Part shown: positions 37,478 to 49,578 of the stretch, piece after piece
Numbering within the stretch: the first letter of the stretch is position 1
Layout of the letters: each line of letters begins with the position of its first letter
From: Paulownia fortunei
Lineage: Eukaryota > Streptophyta > Magnoliopsida > Lamiales > Paulowniaceae
Direction of reading: 5' to 3'
NCBI GenBank assembly: GCA_019321725.1
Contig: CM033114.1
Span: forward strand, 18,270,278-18,334,277
DNA length: 64,000 nt
Translations under genes and position numbers: made by a program
Notes under the pieces: model-generated
Told to the model about the DNA's origin: nothing
The model's database searches: none
The model's input: the letters and a program-made list of their open reading frames with translations, nothing else

Positions 37478-37930
37478 TCAATGGAGATCTTCTTCCTTGT
37501 GGGTATAAATAACACAATCTGATTTGGGGAATGAAACGCAGGTGAGAATATAGCCCTTCTCCATTTGTTCCTCGGTGAGAAATGATCCCTCTGATTGGTC
37601 CACTGAACCTGAGAGCATCTGTCCAGCACAGGTAGAGCATGAGCCAGCCCGACAAGAGTAAGGCAGCTCAATTCCTGCGCTTTCTGCTGCCTCAAGGATG
37701 TATTGGTCTTCGGGGGCTTCAATTTCCTGCTCCTCACCTTCTGGACTAATAAGTTTCACTTTGTATACTGCCATGGCAGATACTCTGAAAGAGGAACAGG
37801 ACTTCAAGCCAAATGCTTTGGAAACACTCTTCACGGGGCCTAAAGAGTACGACTTTCTGCTTAAAGAGCCAGATTTCATTGATGTTGCGGCTTTAAGCAA
37901 GCAAGGTGAAGGAATGCTGACAGTTGACAT
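37478..37930 (-). CDS. Plant-type [2Fe-2S] ferredoxin, plastid-targeted
   Basis: 150 residues from ATG 37930; an upstream in-frame Met at 37969 is less likely because an intron acceptor (GGCTCAG at 37938) falls between the two. Residues 1-52 are a Ser/Lys/Ala-rich chloroplast transit peptide ending FRVSA. The mature part starts MAVYKVKL. Cluster ligands are Cys93, Cys98, Cys101 and Cys131, giving the exact C-x4-C-x2-C-x29-C pattern, with the typical [12 protein letters not shown] loop and the C-terminus THKEEDLH. It carries one electron in the plastid stroma, from photosystem I or from FNR, to assimilation enzymes. The FGLKS..SFRVSA region and the SCSTCAGQ loop remind me of non-photosynthetic (root-type, Fd3-like) ferredoxins, but the subtype is an inference. 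Confidence 0.93.
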   Translation of the reverse strand: MSTVSIPSPCLLKAATSMKSGSLSRKSYSLGPVKSVSKAFGLKSCSSFRVSAMAVYKVKLISPEGEEQEIEAPEDQYILEAAESAGIELPYSCRAGSCSTCAGQMLSGSVDQSEGSFLTEEQMEKGYILTCVSFPKSDCVIYTHKEEDLH

Positions 37931-37937
37931 TTTAAAC

Positions 37938-39660
37938 CTGAGCCATACATAACAAAGTTGAGAAAACAATAGTTTCAGACATGGAATAGCGAGAGTTATA
38001 ATATATGTCTTTGTGAAGTCAATGATGATTTTAAAAAATACGATTCAACGCAGGTGTAAACACTACACAAAATGAAAATAACAAGCATAAGATAAACCAA
38101 TGTGACATATGAATATAGTAAAAGCTACTAAAGTCAGACAGCTGCATCAGTGAATAAACAGCTAACCACTTTTCATCATGGATTATAACAAATGAACAAG
38201 TTTAAAATGCCCTATCTCCAACAAAATAATCTAATGGCAGATAGTATAAGAGCAAAAGAACAAATCGAGTATCATCTTTAAATTTTCTAGTTGTCTTTCC
38301 GGCTCTTGATATTTCAATTTTCTGTATTTTATCTGCTTGAAGATATCTGAGAACACTTTATTAATCTCTTACTTATCAGAGATCTCAAAACACATACCAT
38401 TATATACAATCCTACACTGGGTAGTCTGATAAATATTTTGAAGAACATTTGAACAAAAGAAATGTAAGATCCAGTTTCAGGAAAAAAAAAAGGTAGAAAT
38501 CTTGCTCTTAAGGCTTTCGAGAGAAGTGGTGGCTTCATCTAATGTAATGCACTCCAGTTGTGTGAAAGGTATGACTATCAAAGTTTTCACTAAAGAAAAT
38601 ATAAAATACTTGAGGATGATTTTTCAAGTCACTACCAAAGATGTTTTTCGAGTCAAGTTTTCCAGGGGTACTGCTAGAATTTCCCAAATGTTTCCAACTC
38701 TGAAAAAAGTTATATTCATCTCTCATAAGGTTCAAGATTCATAATGTTTTAGAATTTACAGAATTTGGCACATGGAGTTGGAAATGAAGAACACCCTCTT
38801 CAGAGTTGAATAGAAGTATTTCTTATTTCAATTTTGAGGCTTCAATCCTATGATACCAAAACAGCACATCAGGGGAATCCCTTTCCCACCTCATATGTTT
38901 ATTTGTACTCGAGGGAATGATGATCTAAAACTATCGTTGCGAAGTTCAGATTGTAAGCTAAACACAACAAAAGAAAGCTTGCAATTGTTACCAGCTATTT
39001 ACCATATACAACCGGTGGCAACATAAAAATGTATTGGTATTCAAATTTACAAAGGCTAGGATGTAGTAACTGAACCAGTTAGTTCAACTCTCAATTCAAT
39101 ATCGAATAATAAATTCCTTGCTGCCAAACGTACTTTTAGCCAAAAATTATGTCCGACTTTCAGCAAGCACAAATAGACAAGGCCATAAGCATCACACGCA
39201 AACACTAGAATATAAGAACTCAAATTCCACACAGGAGGAGGAGAGGAATAATTATACAGCTATTCACAGAGGGAGAAATACAAAATTATAAAAAGAAATT
39301 GATAAAGATTTATAAACTAATCTGATGAAATTTGAGCAAAGAAAATAGTGGAAACTCCAGTACCCCAAAACAACCTAAAGATTCTTTCTTTCCACAAGTT
39401 TTGAAACCAAACATAAGCTGAACAAGAACCTGCATCAGGTTTTAGGATTCCAGCCCAAAAAATCAGACAACCAAGACAAATACATCAATTTTCACTATAC
39501 TCAAGTAAACATTTCAACTGAAATAAAAGAAATCAAGACAATCATATAACAAAGAGGATAGTAAAAAGTTTCATACTCTGATCCAAGAGAAAGCAGTAAT
39601 TCATCTTCCTTAACAAAGCAAAAAAAAATAATAATAAAGAAAGAGAGAAGAGAGAGAAAC
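37938..39660 (-). other. Intron in the ferredoxin 5' UTR (predicted)
   Basis: On the minus strand a donor CTCAAG|GTTTCTCTC sits at 39660 and an acceptor TATGGCTCAG at 37938, seven bases before the start codon. The 5' leader exon would run from about 39770 to 39661 and contains pyrimidine-rich leader sequence (CCTCCAGTTCTCTCTGG). Nothing coding was found inside the 1723-bp intron. It is inferred from splice consensus and the position of the TATA box. Confidence 0.55.
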
Positions 39661-39794
39661 CTTGAGAAAGCAAGAGGGCTGCAGCGGCTTCCAGAGAGAA
39701 CTGGAGGGCTGTAACTTAAGATTGAATTAGGAAAACACCAAGTAAATGAGATTATTGCAAACTGATGTAGACAAAAAGGTGCCAAGGGCATAAG

Positions 39795-39803
39795 TATTTA
39801 TCC
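39795..39803 (-). promoter_or_regulatory. Candidate TATA box of the ferredoxin gene
   Basis: GATAAATAC on the minus strand, about 135 bases upstream of the predicted 5' UTR donor and close to CT-rich leader sequence. It supports transcription starting near 39770, not close to the start codon. Confidence 0.45.
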
Positions 39804-40027
39804 TGGGGTGGCCATGAGCAAGGACGAAAAATGAAAAAAGGCAAAACACACAGAAACACCTAGAGTGTGTGCGAAAAAAGAAGGGTCGTTGTCTCATGTG
39901 ATCCGAGGTGGGGTGACCTCTGTGTCCCACCGAAAGTCAGCTCAGAGAAGAAGGCTGTCTCTTGGCATCCGTTTAATGTTATTAGCTTTTCCATCTATAG
40001 GGGACGTGGTCAGAGGAGGGTCATCAT

Positions 40028-40100
40028 TATTATAATTACCTATTACTATTATTATTATTATTAACTATTATTATTGTTGTTATTATTATTATACTGTTGT
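40028..40100. repeat. Imperfect (TTA)n microsatellite
   Basis: Repeated ATT/TTA/GTT triplets, giving a Tyr or Leu run in overlapping frames. The open frame at 40074-40499 continues into A/T-rich repeat sequence and is not a credible gene. Confidence 0.8.
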
Positions 40101-40439
40101 TATAATTTATTACAATTATTTTTTCTAAGAAACGATAAATACATTCTTATATCAATATATAGAGTTTTCAGGTTATATATTTGGCCATTTGAGGTTACAG
40201 CGTTTTTGTGTCCCAATATATCCGAAGTCACTTCGCATATGTTCAAGAAATATATTTATTTTTTATTTTTATTTTTGGATTTTTTAGTTATCAAAAAAAC
40301 TATCAACATTTTTCAAAATTTAAATTCACTTAACAAGTGTCATTCTTCCAAATATAATGTCATTTATCTTGTAGTTTTGGTATTTATAAAGCAATTTCCT
40401 TATTACGTTTTAATGTTTCTAAGAGTTAAAATTACCTAT

Positions 40440-40805
40440 CTTTCAAGGATATTTGTCAAGTTTATAAACTCTTTAAAATATTTTATAAGATATTTGTGAG
40501 TTTATAAGATAAAGATCTTTTAAAATGTTTGGTAGAATTTTTTTTTAAAAAAAATTCTAAATTTTTAAAATAAGATGTTAGGATCTTATAATTTATTTTT
40601 AAAAAAAAATTGAAAATGTAAGAAGATTCAAATTTATTTTCAAAATAATATTTTATTTTAATAAATTATTTTAATTTTAATAATTTTAATTATCAAATTA
40701 TCATTATTAATATTTTAAAATTTTTATTATTTTATTTTATTCAAACACTTCAATAATTTATTTTTAAAATAAAATTTAATATTTTATAAGTTTTAAAAAT
40801 ATTTT
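40440..40805. repeat. AT-rich palindromic repeat, copy 2
   Basis: Shares the words TTTATAAACTCT, TTATAAGATATTTG, AAAATGTTTGG and TTATTTTCAAAATAATATTTTATTTT with the repeat at 1030-1375, largely in inverse order. Probably the same non-autonomous family; ends not defined. Confidence 0.45.
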
Positions 40806-41520
40806 ATACTAAAATTTACGGGCATATGCCCCCACCTCAGAATCGTATGCTTTTCACCATTTGAAGCACTATTTATTATATTAAAAATGTTAATTAAAAG
40901 TTATTCTTTTATGTATCATATACCATATTTTAACGACATAATAATAGTTTTCTAAGCTAGTTATATAAAGGAAATATATAAACTCAATAAGAGTACAAGT
41001 CCTCTTATATAAAGGTACAAGAAATCAGGCATATTACTTCAATTCTCCCAGCTTGGTTTAAATTGCATACTTACATTATAAGTAGTACAAGTCCTCCCTT
41101 CACTTTGATCCATTAGAAAGATAGTATTACTCATATATTAAGATTTAATTATAAGTACATAATCTTTTCTTTATCAATGTACTTGATTGTAAGAGGGTTT
41201 TAATTAAAAACCCCTCGACTCCTCTAAACTTATTCGCTTTGCTTGTCTAACCTCGCGTGTACAATTTAGTTTTGCCTCTAATCCTCTTTACGTACGCAAC
41301 CTAGTATATCATTAAGAATGATTGATCATCTTCTCTTTGAGCGAAGTATATCATTAAAAATGATTGACCATCTTATCTTATATTTAGTTGAACGAAATCT
41401 GAATATCTGAGTTATAAAAAAAAGAAAAACAAAGAATGACTGACAACTTCAGTCACAACTTGAATATTCGACTACATGACTATAACTACTAATGACTTTT
41501 CCTTTAAATTATTTTTTTTA

Positions 41521-43438
41521 AGGATTAAATACATTTTGCTCCCCTGAAGTATGCCCTATGTTGCACATGAGCTCCTAAACTTCAAAACTTACCAAAATCC
41601 CTCCTAGGAACTTCAATAAGGCATTGTATAATGTAATTTAAATTTGATATTACAAATATCCCTTAAAATTTTCAAATTCCAAAATCCTTGTAACGCAGGG
41701 GATTTGACACACTCTCTCTTCATGTGTTTCTTAGATAAGGTAAATAATTATATTTGTAAAGGTTGATTATAGTTAAGATACAAAAGTATTGATTTGAATA
41801 TTAAATTAGCCCATAATTCTTGTATAATTTGTTTTTAATGATATTGTAGTTATTTTCATACTAATATTGTAATGGTATCTAAATGAAATNNNNNNNNNNN
41901 NNNNNNNNNNNNNNNNNNNNNNNNNNNNNNNNNNNNNNNNNNNNNNNNNNNNNNNNNNNNNNNNNNNNNNNNNNNNNNNNNNNNNNNNNATTACAACATA
42001 GAATTAATATTTTTACTAAAACAAAATATTGTACTTCATTCATCCAAGGAGAAGAGTTCCTGGTGACTAACTAATTTGATTATTTTTCTTAGAGTAGCAG
42101 TAAATAATCTAGTCAAAATTTTAAAAAATTAATGAAATTATTTTGAATAACATAACAAATACAAAGAATTGAAAGTTTAGAAAACCTTAGATTTATTGAT
42201 GTATGGATATGATAATTAATAAAAAAATCAAAGAATTTGACTTATGGTAATTAAAGAAACAAGTATTTTGAGACAAAGAGAGTAGTAATATATTCCAAAT
42301 ACAAAACATTATAACAAGAGGCACATGTCAAGATGGCTCATGTGCTTTAGTACACCAATATATTTAGGCTCAAACTTATCTTGGCATGTAAAATGTTCAA
42401 GTAAGACACTCTCTAACCCTAATTAAATCTTACAATCATAATTTAAAAACCTATAAAAAAAACTAAGCACTAATAACAAACATTTAGAAAGTTTTCAAAA
42501 AAAAAAACTCTTTAAATATTGGTAAAATATATTGCACAATAAATTACAAAAGACAAATTTCTTGTGTATTGCAATGGGTAATATTGATGTTAAATATGAC
42601 AATTATAACTAGGACTTATTTTCTATGGAAATGTCTAGAGATTAATTTTACCAAAGTCAAAAAAAATCTAAGGTAATGGATAAACATAAAAAAGTGGTAA
42701 TTTTTCCTACTATTTCATTAGGTGACATTTCTAATTGTTGAAACATTTACTTTTCAAGTTTTTTTTCTTAATTATCAACTTTATTTACTGCTCTACAGGC
42801 CCATAATAAATTAGTTAATTTAGTTTTATTGTTTATACAGAATCGGACAAAATTAATATAATTGAATTACATTCCTTATACATGTGTTACATCTTTTATG
42901 GGGTGAGTGTGCAATAATTTCTTCTAGTATAATTTAAAAAGATATAATGAATAATTCCAAAAATAAAAAAAATGTAGAGAACAAAATTTATATTAATTGG
43001 TTGACTTTATTCAAAAACGTTACACTCATAAATAATTCTAAAAATGATAGTATAAAACAACGCTTTAATAAATGCTTAAAAATCCCATGGAGAATATTGC
43101 ACTTTTCCATTAAAAATTAATATATATATATATATATATAACTATGAAAAATATTTTTCAACTAATTTTTCACAAAAATTAAAATTATTCAAGGCAAAAT
43201 CTTGGTTGCAAACTAACCTAAATTCCTAGATGCATATGTTTGCTAGGGAGGGTATTTTTGTCATGTCACTTTGAAAAATGCCACAGCAGCTGTATTTTTT
43301 ATATTTTTTTATAATTTTTCATTTTTTGTAATAATAGAAGGATTGGTGGCCGTCGAGTATAAGGGGGCATTTGGTAGGTTTTAGTGTTTAGGGAGCATAT
43401 GCAACATAGGCCAAGGGTGCTAAATGTACTTAAACCCT
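41521..43438. mobile_element. Inverted-repeat element of about 1.9 kb containing an assembly gap
   Basis: The left end (from AGGATTAAATACATTTTGC) and the reverse complement of the right end (from AGGGTTTAAGTACATTTAGC) match imperfectly over about 75-85 bp. Both arms continue through CCTATGTTGCA..ATG and CTCC(C)TAAAC..AAAACxTACCAAA. The interior is AT-rich, without coding capacity, and holds the gap. No clean target duplication could be read in the A/T-rich flanks. The long inverted repeats suggest a non-autonomous DNA transposon, possibly Mutator-like. Confidence 0.65.
41890..41989. other. Assembly gap (100 N)
   Basis: Exactly 100 N, the usual placeholder for a gap of unknown size. Distances across it, including the size of the inverted-repeat element around it, are therefore uncertain. 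Confidence 0.99.
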
Positions 43439-44356
43439 TTATTTAATTCAAAATTATAACTAAACTAATATTATACTTATATAGTATATTTGTATGTATT
43501 AATAATTAAAAAAATATTTTTATTTTTTGTATATATTTTAATTTATCGAATGTTAATCTGTATTTTGAAATGAAATGTTTAGTATATGTATTATACTATT
43601 CTATTAATATTTAATAATTAATACTTTATTTAATAAATATTTATGATATTCAAATATAACCTAAAGATTATTTAAAATTCATTTTATAAGTATTAATAAA
43701 ATATCATATATATAGAAATCTTAATATTTTATGATTATACTAATTATTACTAAATAATTATTTTAAGTTATCTCATAATTATAAATTAAATAATATAAAA
43801 ATACATATAAAATATTTTTGCATAATTTAAAAGTAAGTACATACGCAATTCATATAAAATAATATCAAAATAAGTTGTATTTTTGCACCTAAATAATTTT
43901 TTTATATTCATATTTTACCGCATCTATGAATTCTTATATTATCTATTTTTGTATTTTTGAACAATTTTTTTGTTGTATTTTTTTAATGAAAATTCATAAT
44001 ATACTATTATCTATTGAATATTAAAATTATTTTTTCATCTCGTATTTAGCTAACTATATGTTATATTTTATTAAACTTTAGATGATCCAAAACCAAATTT
44101 CTTAGAGAATATTTGTAAGTAGATCTGACCACGGGTCGGGTCCGAACCAAACCCGGCCCGTGACCGGCCCATGGTCAACTGGTCTGACTTGTAATCGGCC
44201 TATGGGTGCACGGGCCGGTTACAGGTTTGGGGGCCCCAAACCCATGAACCGCTGAGTCCGACCTGACAGTTCCTGCCTGGTCGGAACCGACGATTCCAGA
44301 AATTAAAAAAAATGAAAATCATTTGGCAATGGCTAAATTGACACCCTTTTTTCCAC

Positions 44357-44364
44357 TATAAAAA
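44357..44364 (+). promoter_or_regulatory. TATA box of hAT copy B
   Basis: TATAAAAA, followed by a CT-rich leader (CTCCTTCTCCTCTTC). The corresponding position in copy A keeps CTATAAATA, so this element promoter is conserved between the two copies. Confidence 0.6.
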
Positions 44365-44699
44365 CTCCTTCTCCTCTTCATTTTTTTCCACACTTCAACT
44401 CTCAAATTTCAATTTTCTAATTTTCAACTCTCAATTCTCTAATTTTCTATTTTCAATTATTCATTTTCAATTCTATATTCTATATTCAATACTATTTAAA
44501 TTATTTCATTAAATCATTTTTCATATATCATTTCCTTCATCTTCAATTATTCATTATTCAATTCTATATTCTAAATTTTCATCATTTATAAAAAAAATGG
44601 CAGTTCAAGCAATAGAGGTAAGGAAAAGATGTCTGCTACTGACAAGCAACATAGGCTCAATATCGATTATGAAGTTGAGTTGAGTAATGGAGAGCAAGT

Positions 44700-46334
44700 T
44701 GTTGCGGATTTTAGTGAACGCAAGCGCACGTTATCATTAACAAGTAATAAAGTGATGAATAAGTATCATTTTCATGAAAACTGTTGAGTTATTAAATACC
44801 GAAATTATGTCAACTCTAATTTTATTTGAATAAACTCAAGAATATGTTTATGATTACAAATTAAATCCAACTAAACTAAACTAATAATAAAAATCATTTA
44901 AAAATGAGATTCAATAACTTAAAAGTTTAGGATTATGATTTCACCATAATTAGTACGAATTGAATAATTTATTTTATTAATCTCAATTTATTTCCCAAGT
45001 GATAATAAGAATTCTCAAATTATCCACTAGCCTCTCCCAAGGTCTAATGATAATATCATCAATTGCTAACTCACTATATTCCTATGTAAATTACAACAAT
45101 AAATAATTCATTATGTTATATGGATCTCTAATAAGACTACACAAACCATACAAGTATATTTCAATCTTACATGCAATTTATGATTTTTTACATATAGAAC
45201 TAAACACATATATCACTTCTCAGATCAATATGATTAGCAATTCATTCAATTAGTGGCCAAGTAATTCAAAGCATTAAAAACCATGTAGAAAACTCAACTT
45301 GAAAAATAAATCAAGAATTAAATTGATACAAATATTAAAAACATCTTAATTTACATCACAATCCTAGAAAAATAAATTAGCACATGATGGTAAAAATGAA
45401 TAATAACATAACAATATTCATAAACATAATCAAAGAGAGAGAGAGAGAGGAAAATAAAATAGAACTTGGAAGAGGATGCGTATTTTCCCTTATGGATGTC
45501 TTATTCTTCAATCTTGGAAAAAATCTCTCATCATCTTCTTCTCTTCTTCTCTTCTTCCTTCTTCTTTCTTTCTTCTTGGCTTGATTTCTCTTCTCTCCCC
45601 TCTTCCTATCTAAAAATATGAATTTGAGGTTTTTGGAATACTTAAAATTTATGGGGATGTCTTAATGAGGGCAAAAATCTCATTTTTCCCCTTAGTTGTC
45701 CGTCAAGCAACGCCTAGGCACGACATTCCAGTTAGGGCAGTGTCTAGGGCTTGATTGGCAGCGCCTAGGCACTGCATTTGTGCCCAATATCAATTTATGC
45801 AACATCTATAATCTATTTCAACCGATTTCCACCATTTTGAAGGTCAAACTGGTTTTTGGTGTCTTCTTATTGTAGCTATGTGTCCTGGTTTTCCATAGAC
45901 GCTTGAATCAACTCAATATGAAATATGTGGAAAGAGTTATGTCTATAATACTCAGATGTGGCAAACCAGAAAGATTCAGTCAAGTGCAAACTTTTTAACC
46001 TGATATTTTTTATTTAAATCAAAAGAACTGAATTTTATGATAAACATAGAAGTTATAGACCTATCTCCGAACTTTCCAATGGTTCAAGAATAAAGTTAAA
46101 ATGATATTGGATCAAAAAGTTATAATTGAAATACTAACACTGCCCTTAATAGTATCATAAAGCGGATTATTCTAAATTTTAATCAAGTTTTATGTTTCTT
46201 TCCATTTTCTTCTCATTTTGTCATTATCTATAAGATTTCAAATTAATTGTATAAAAAGTAACATAAACACTCAAAAACTAATAAAAAAATTAAGCAAATG
46301 GTACTCAATTAATGGGTATAAAATTCACTCATCA
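44700..46334 (-). repeat. gypsy-like 3' LTR (left)
   Basis: 1635 bp, TG...CA ends. The first 285 bp and last 72 bp align with the two surviving pieces of the other LTR, with about 9 percent differences by hand count. Includes a (GA)n run at about 45431-45449 and a CTT-rich stretch at 45530-45575. Confidence 0.82.
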
Positions 46335-46375
46335 CCTAAACTTAATATTTTGCTAGTTCTCGAGCAAAAAAAAAG
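46335..46375 (-). other. Degraded polypurine-tract region of the gypsy-like element
   Basis: The minus strand reads GCTCGAGAACTAGCAAAATA then TTAAGTTTAGG directly before the LTR. This resembles the GCTCGAGGACTAGCAAA..TTAAGTTTGGGGG signature next to the 3' LTR of many plant gypsy/LARD elements, with the G-run eroded. Confidence 0.6.
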
Positions 46376-48440
46376 AAATAAAACAAGTAAAATAATAAGT
46401 GATAATCAAACCTACTAACCAAATGGGCCCCAAAAATCGTTGTGAGTTTTTAACTCAAGAAAATCTCAAATTATCATCAAAATATACTATTTCAACTCAA
46501 GTGTCAAATTCACACATCTTTAAATTCTTTGTGTGTGTGTGTGTGTCTAGCCTCTTACACTTAACTTTTCTCTACTTGGATTGGTTTATGCAAACTCACA
46601 ACAAAATTATTGATCTCTTATTTATGTTAGAATTTCATAGGCTTATTTTTCATGTCACTCTCCACTAATGTAGACTAACGCAACATCAAGGATCGTTAGA
46701 ATTTTGAAAGTTTGTAACGTGTGGCTAAGGTAATGATAGGATAAAATATAATATAGTGACTCAAATTACTCAAAGTATACAACTATTCTAGAACCTTATT
46801 GATGAGCACCACCACATCATTATCTCACACCTTCACGAACATTTCATCTATTGATTTGTCACACCACTTTATTCATTAAACTTCCTTCTTTTTTTTCATT
46901 CATTTTTTTTGAAGTGCAACACCCCCAAATTTATTTATTTTTATGAACAATGGGTGTTGCACTATTTTCTCATCTTTCTTCACAATTTTTTTTTGCGAGA
47001 GTTTTGTACAAATCACCACCTCTCTTTTGCCTTTTTTTTTTTGCAAAACACTTTCAATGCTCAAAATGACATTACTAGAATAGTCATGAGCTGAGTGTGG
47101 GGTAATATGTAAGATAAAAAAAATTTCAATTCTTTAGTTGAGATTAATTTATAGGGTGACAAAGAAAATGGCTTAATGGGAGATACTAGAAATTATATAT
47201 CATAAATATGATGGCTTGAAAGGCTTAAACGGTCCAAAAATAGTCTAAATCACTTCCTTAATATTATGTAGCCAAGGATTTCTCCTCGAGTGATAATCAA
47301 ACAAGTTCTAGAATTATATGAGATCACAAAAATATATCGAGTTCACATAAACTTTTTCTAAGCCAGTAGAAAATCCAAATGTTCAAAGTTATGTGCTCAA
47401 TATGTCAAAAGATTATAAGAAAGGTAAAAAATTACCACAAGAGTCAAGCACATACATAATCACAACATTCATCAATTTCCAAAAACTATAAACAAATAAA
47501 AGAAAATGAAGCACATACATCCACCCCCAAATCTAGAAGTAACATTATCCTCAATGTTAATTAAAGCAAGTAATGTATAGAAGACTTTCCTGGATGGTGT
47601 TAGTTGGCATCAACTTCATCATCATGCTCTTCTAGAATAATGATGACTTTGCATTCATTAGCTGGTGGCATATCACTCCTTATTTTACAAATTCTCCCCC
47701 AAACTTGAGTTGGATCCTGAAATAAGAAAAAGAAAATCATCAAACTAAAAGAAAAAAATGAATATTAAACAACTAAATAAACCTACAAAATAAAAATAAA
47801 AGAAAATATGCAATACTTGGTTTACCTCCCAAGAAGCACTTAATTTATAATCATCAGTCGGACTTGTTCTTTGCTCAACTGGGATCCAAAAATAAGTGTT
47901 TCTTATGCCATGCTTTTGTATGCTCTAGAAGTGTAGGTGATCCCCAATTATAAGCATAGTGAGCATAATCCGACATGGGATCAAGTGCCTTTTTATATTG
48001 TTGAGTGTGTACCCAATCACCAATAATAGTTATCTTTATGTGTGACAGAGATGTTTCTATCATTTTCAATGTCAGGGATGATGAAATCTATATGAATAAT
48101 AGATTTATCAATATCCTCAAGCACACCTTCATTTTCCACCATATAATATTTTAATGAACACTCTACCAGTTCGTGATCCTCCAATTCATGCTTGTGTGAT
48201 GAGATATCCATATTATGCTCCACAATATTTGACACGAGCTTATTATTTTGTAAATGATGAGAATAAAAAACTTCTAGTAATGGCTCTTGAGATGAATTTG
48301 GTTGAACATTTTCTTGATCTTCTCCATGCTCCGCTAGAGGTTTGATACCTCTTATTCATCCTTGATCAGACAACCTACGAGAAAGTTTTAAACTCTTCAT
48401 CGCTTCTCAGAATAACATCACAATGTTCTTCCTCCACTCC
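46376..48440. other. Interior of the gypsy-like element, no intact gene
   Basis: AT-rich interior with a (GT)n run near 46530 and a CTTT-rich zone near 46890-47045. Minus-strand frames at 47875-48069 and 48017-48235 are short. They may derive from an old element frame but carry no recognisable domain. Confidence 0.5.
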
Positions 48441-49035
48441 ATTTGCCTCAGGTGTGTAAGAAAAATTGTCTTGTTGGAAACATGTTATCCATCTCACTAA
48501 TTTGGATCTCTAAGTTTTGAAGTTGTGATAATGGATTTTGGACATCAATTGTAGCTTCCAATATGAATTGGCTCTGAGTGTTTGTGAATTGAGTCATTGC
48601 TTCTTCAAGACTAAACTTCTTCTCTTATAATGGATTACTATATTCAGTTCGCAATAAGATTTGGTCGGTAGTACGTTCGAATTGAGCTGATGCTTCTTCA
48701 AAGCTTCGTTTCTTTTCTAATGATAGGTAACTAGATGCATGCCATATCATATTCTCCGTATTTCTCTATGAAGTATTAGAATGATTTGGCTATCCCTTAT
48801 AAGTGTTGGAGAAAGAATAATTTTGTAACTGGTTGTAATTCTACTCATATTCAGCATGCTCGACGTATGGGGATGCAAATTGGTTGCTCTCTTGGTATTG
48901 TGTTCTTGTATGAAAACACTCACGTACCTTAAATGGTGAATGATTAGCATTTGCTGCAAAAAAATTCTCCATTTGTTTAGAAATGATTTCTACTTGAGCA
49001 ATCAACGCATTAATGGCATCTACTCGATTCATTCT
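48441..49035 (-). pseudogene. gypsy Gag C-terminal remnant
   Basis: The minus strand reads MNRVDAINALIAQVEIISKQ at 49032, followed in frames broken by stops by NQLQNYSFSNTYKG, PNHSNTS, RNTEN, SLEKKRSFEEASAQF and NLEIQISEMDNM. This order resembles the C-terminal part of plant gypsy Gag (a Tyr/Asn/Trp-rich stretch, then an S-x-E-D-x-L-xx-F coiled segment, then N-L-E-x-Q-(I/V)-x-Q). No zinc knuckle survives. Confidence 0.6.
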
Positions 49036-49260
49036 AAAGGCCTAAGTTAAAACTTGATTTGTCATGTCATATTCAGTTGGCCAATAGTATGCATTATATG
49101 TCATCTCGTTTACACTTTCAGCTCATCTCTCACGTACAAGAAAACACCTGCGATTATAAACAAGGACACACTCAAACAATAAAAGAAAAATAAAAAAATA
49201 CAAGAAAAATTCAAATTAAAATCAGAGTTACTTGATATCGATATTAACAAAACAAAACAG

Positions 49261-49278
49261 TTTCCGACAATGGCGCTA
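49261..49278 (-). other. Primer-binding site, tRNA-Asp type (degraded)
   Basis: The plus strand reads TTTCCGACAATGGCGCTA, against the tRNA-Asp 3' end TCCCCGGCAACGGCGCCA. Nearly all differences are C-to-T or G-to-A. It lies six bases inside the right LTR and fixes element polarity as minus strand. Confidence 0.75.
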
Positions 49279-49578
49279 AAAACTTGTTGCGGATTTTAGT
49301 GAACGCAAGTGCATGTTATCGTTAACAAGTAATAAAGTGATGAATAAGTATCGTTTCGACGAGGACTGTTGAATTATTAAGTAACGAAATTATATTAACT
49401 CTAATTTTATTTAAATAAACTCAAGAATATGTTTATGATTACAAATTAAATCCAATTAAACTAAACTAATAATAAAAAACATTTAAAAATGAGATTCAAT
49501 AACTTAAAAGCATAGGTTATGATTTCACCATAATTAATCCGAATTGAATAATTTATCTCATCAATCTCTCATACCACT

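Noticed and set aside
40074..40499. 141-codon hydrophobic frame (+)
   Set aside because: Begins in a TTA/GTT microsatellite and continues in A/T-rich repeat; Phe/Ile/Tyr/Leu composition reflects base content, not a membrane protein.
47875..48235. Overlapping short frames (-) inside the gypsy-like element
   Set aside because: Possibly old element coding sequence, but no domain can be named and no intact gene exists.
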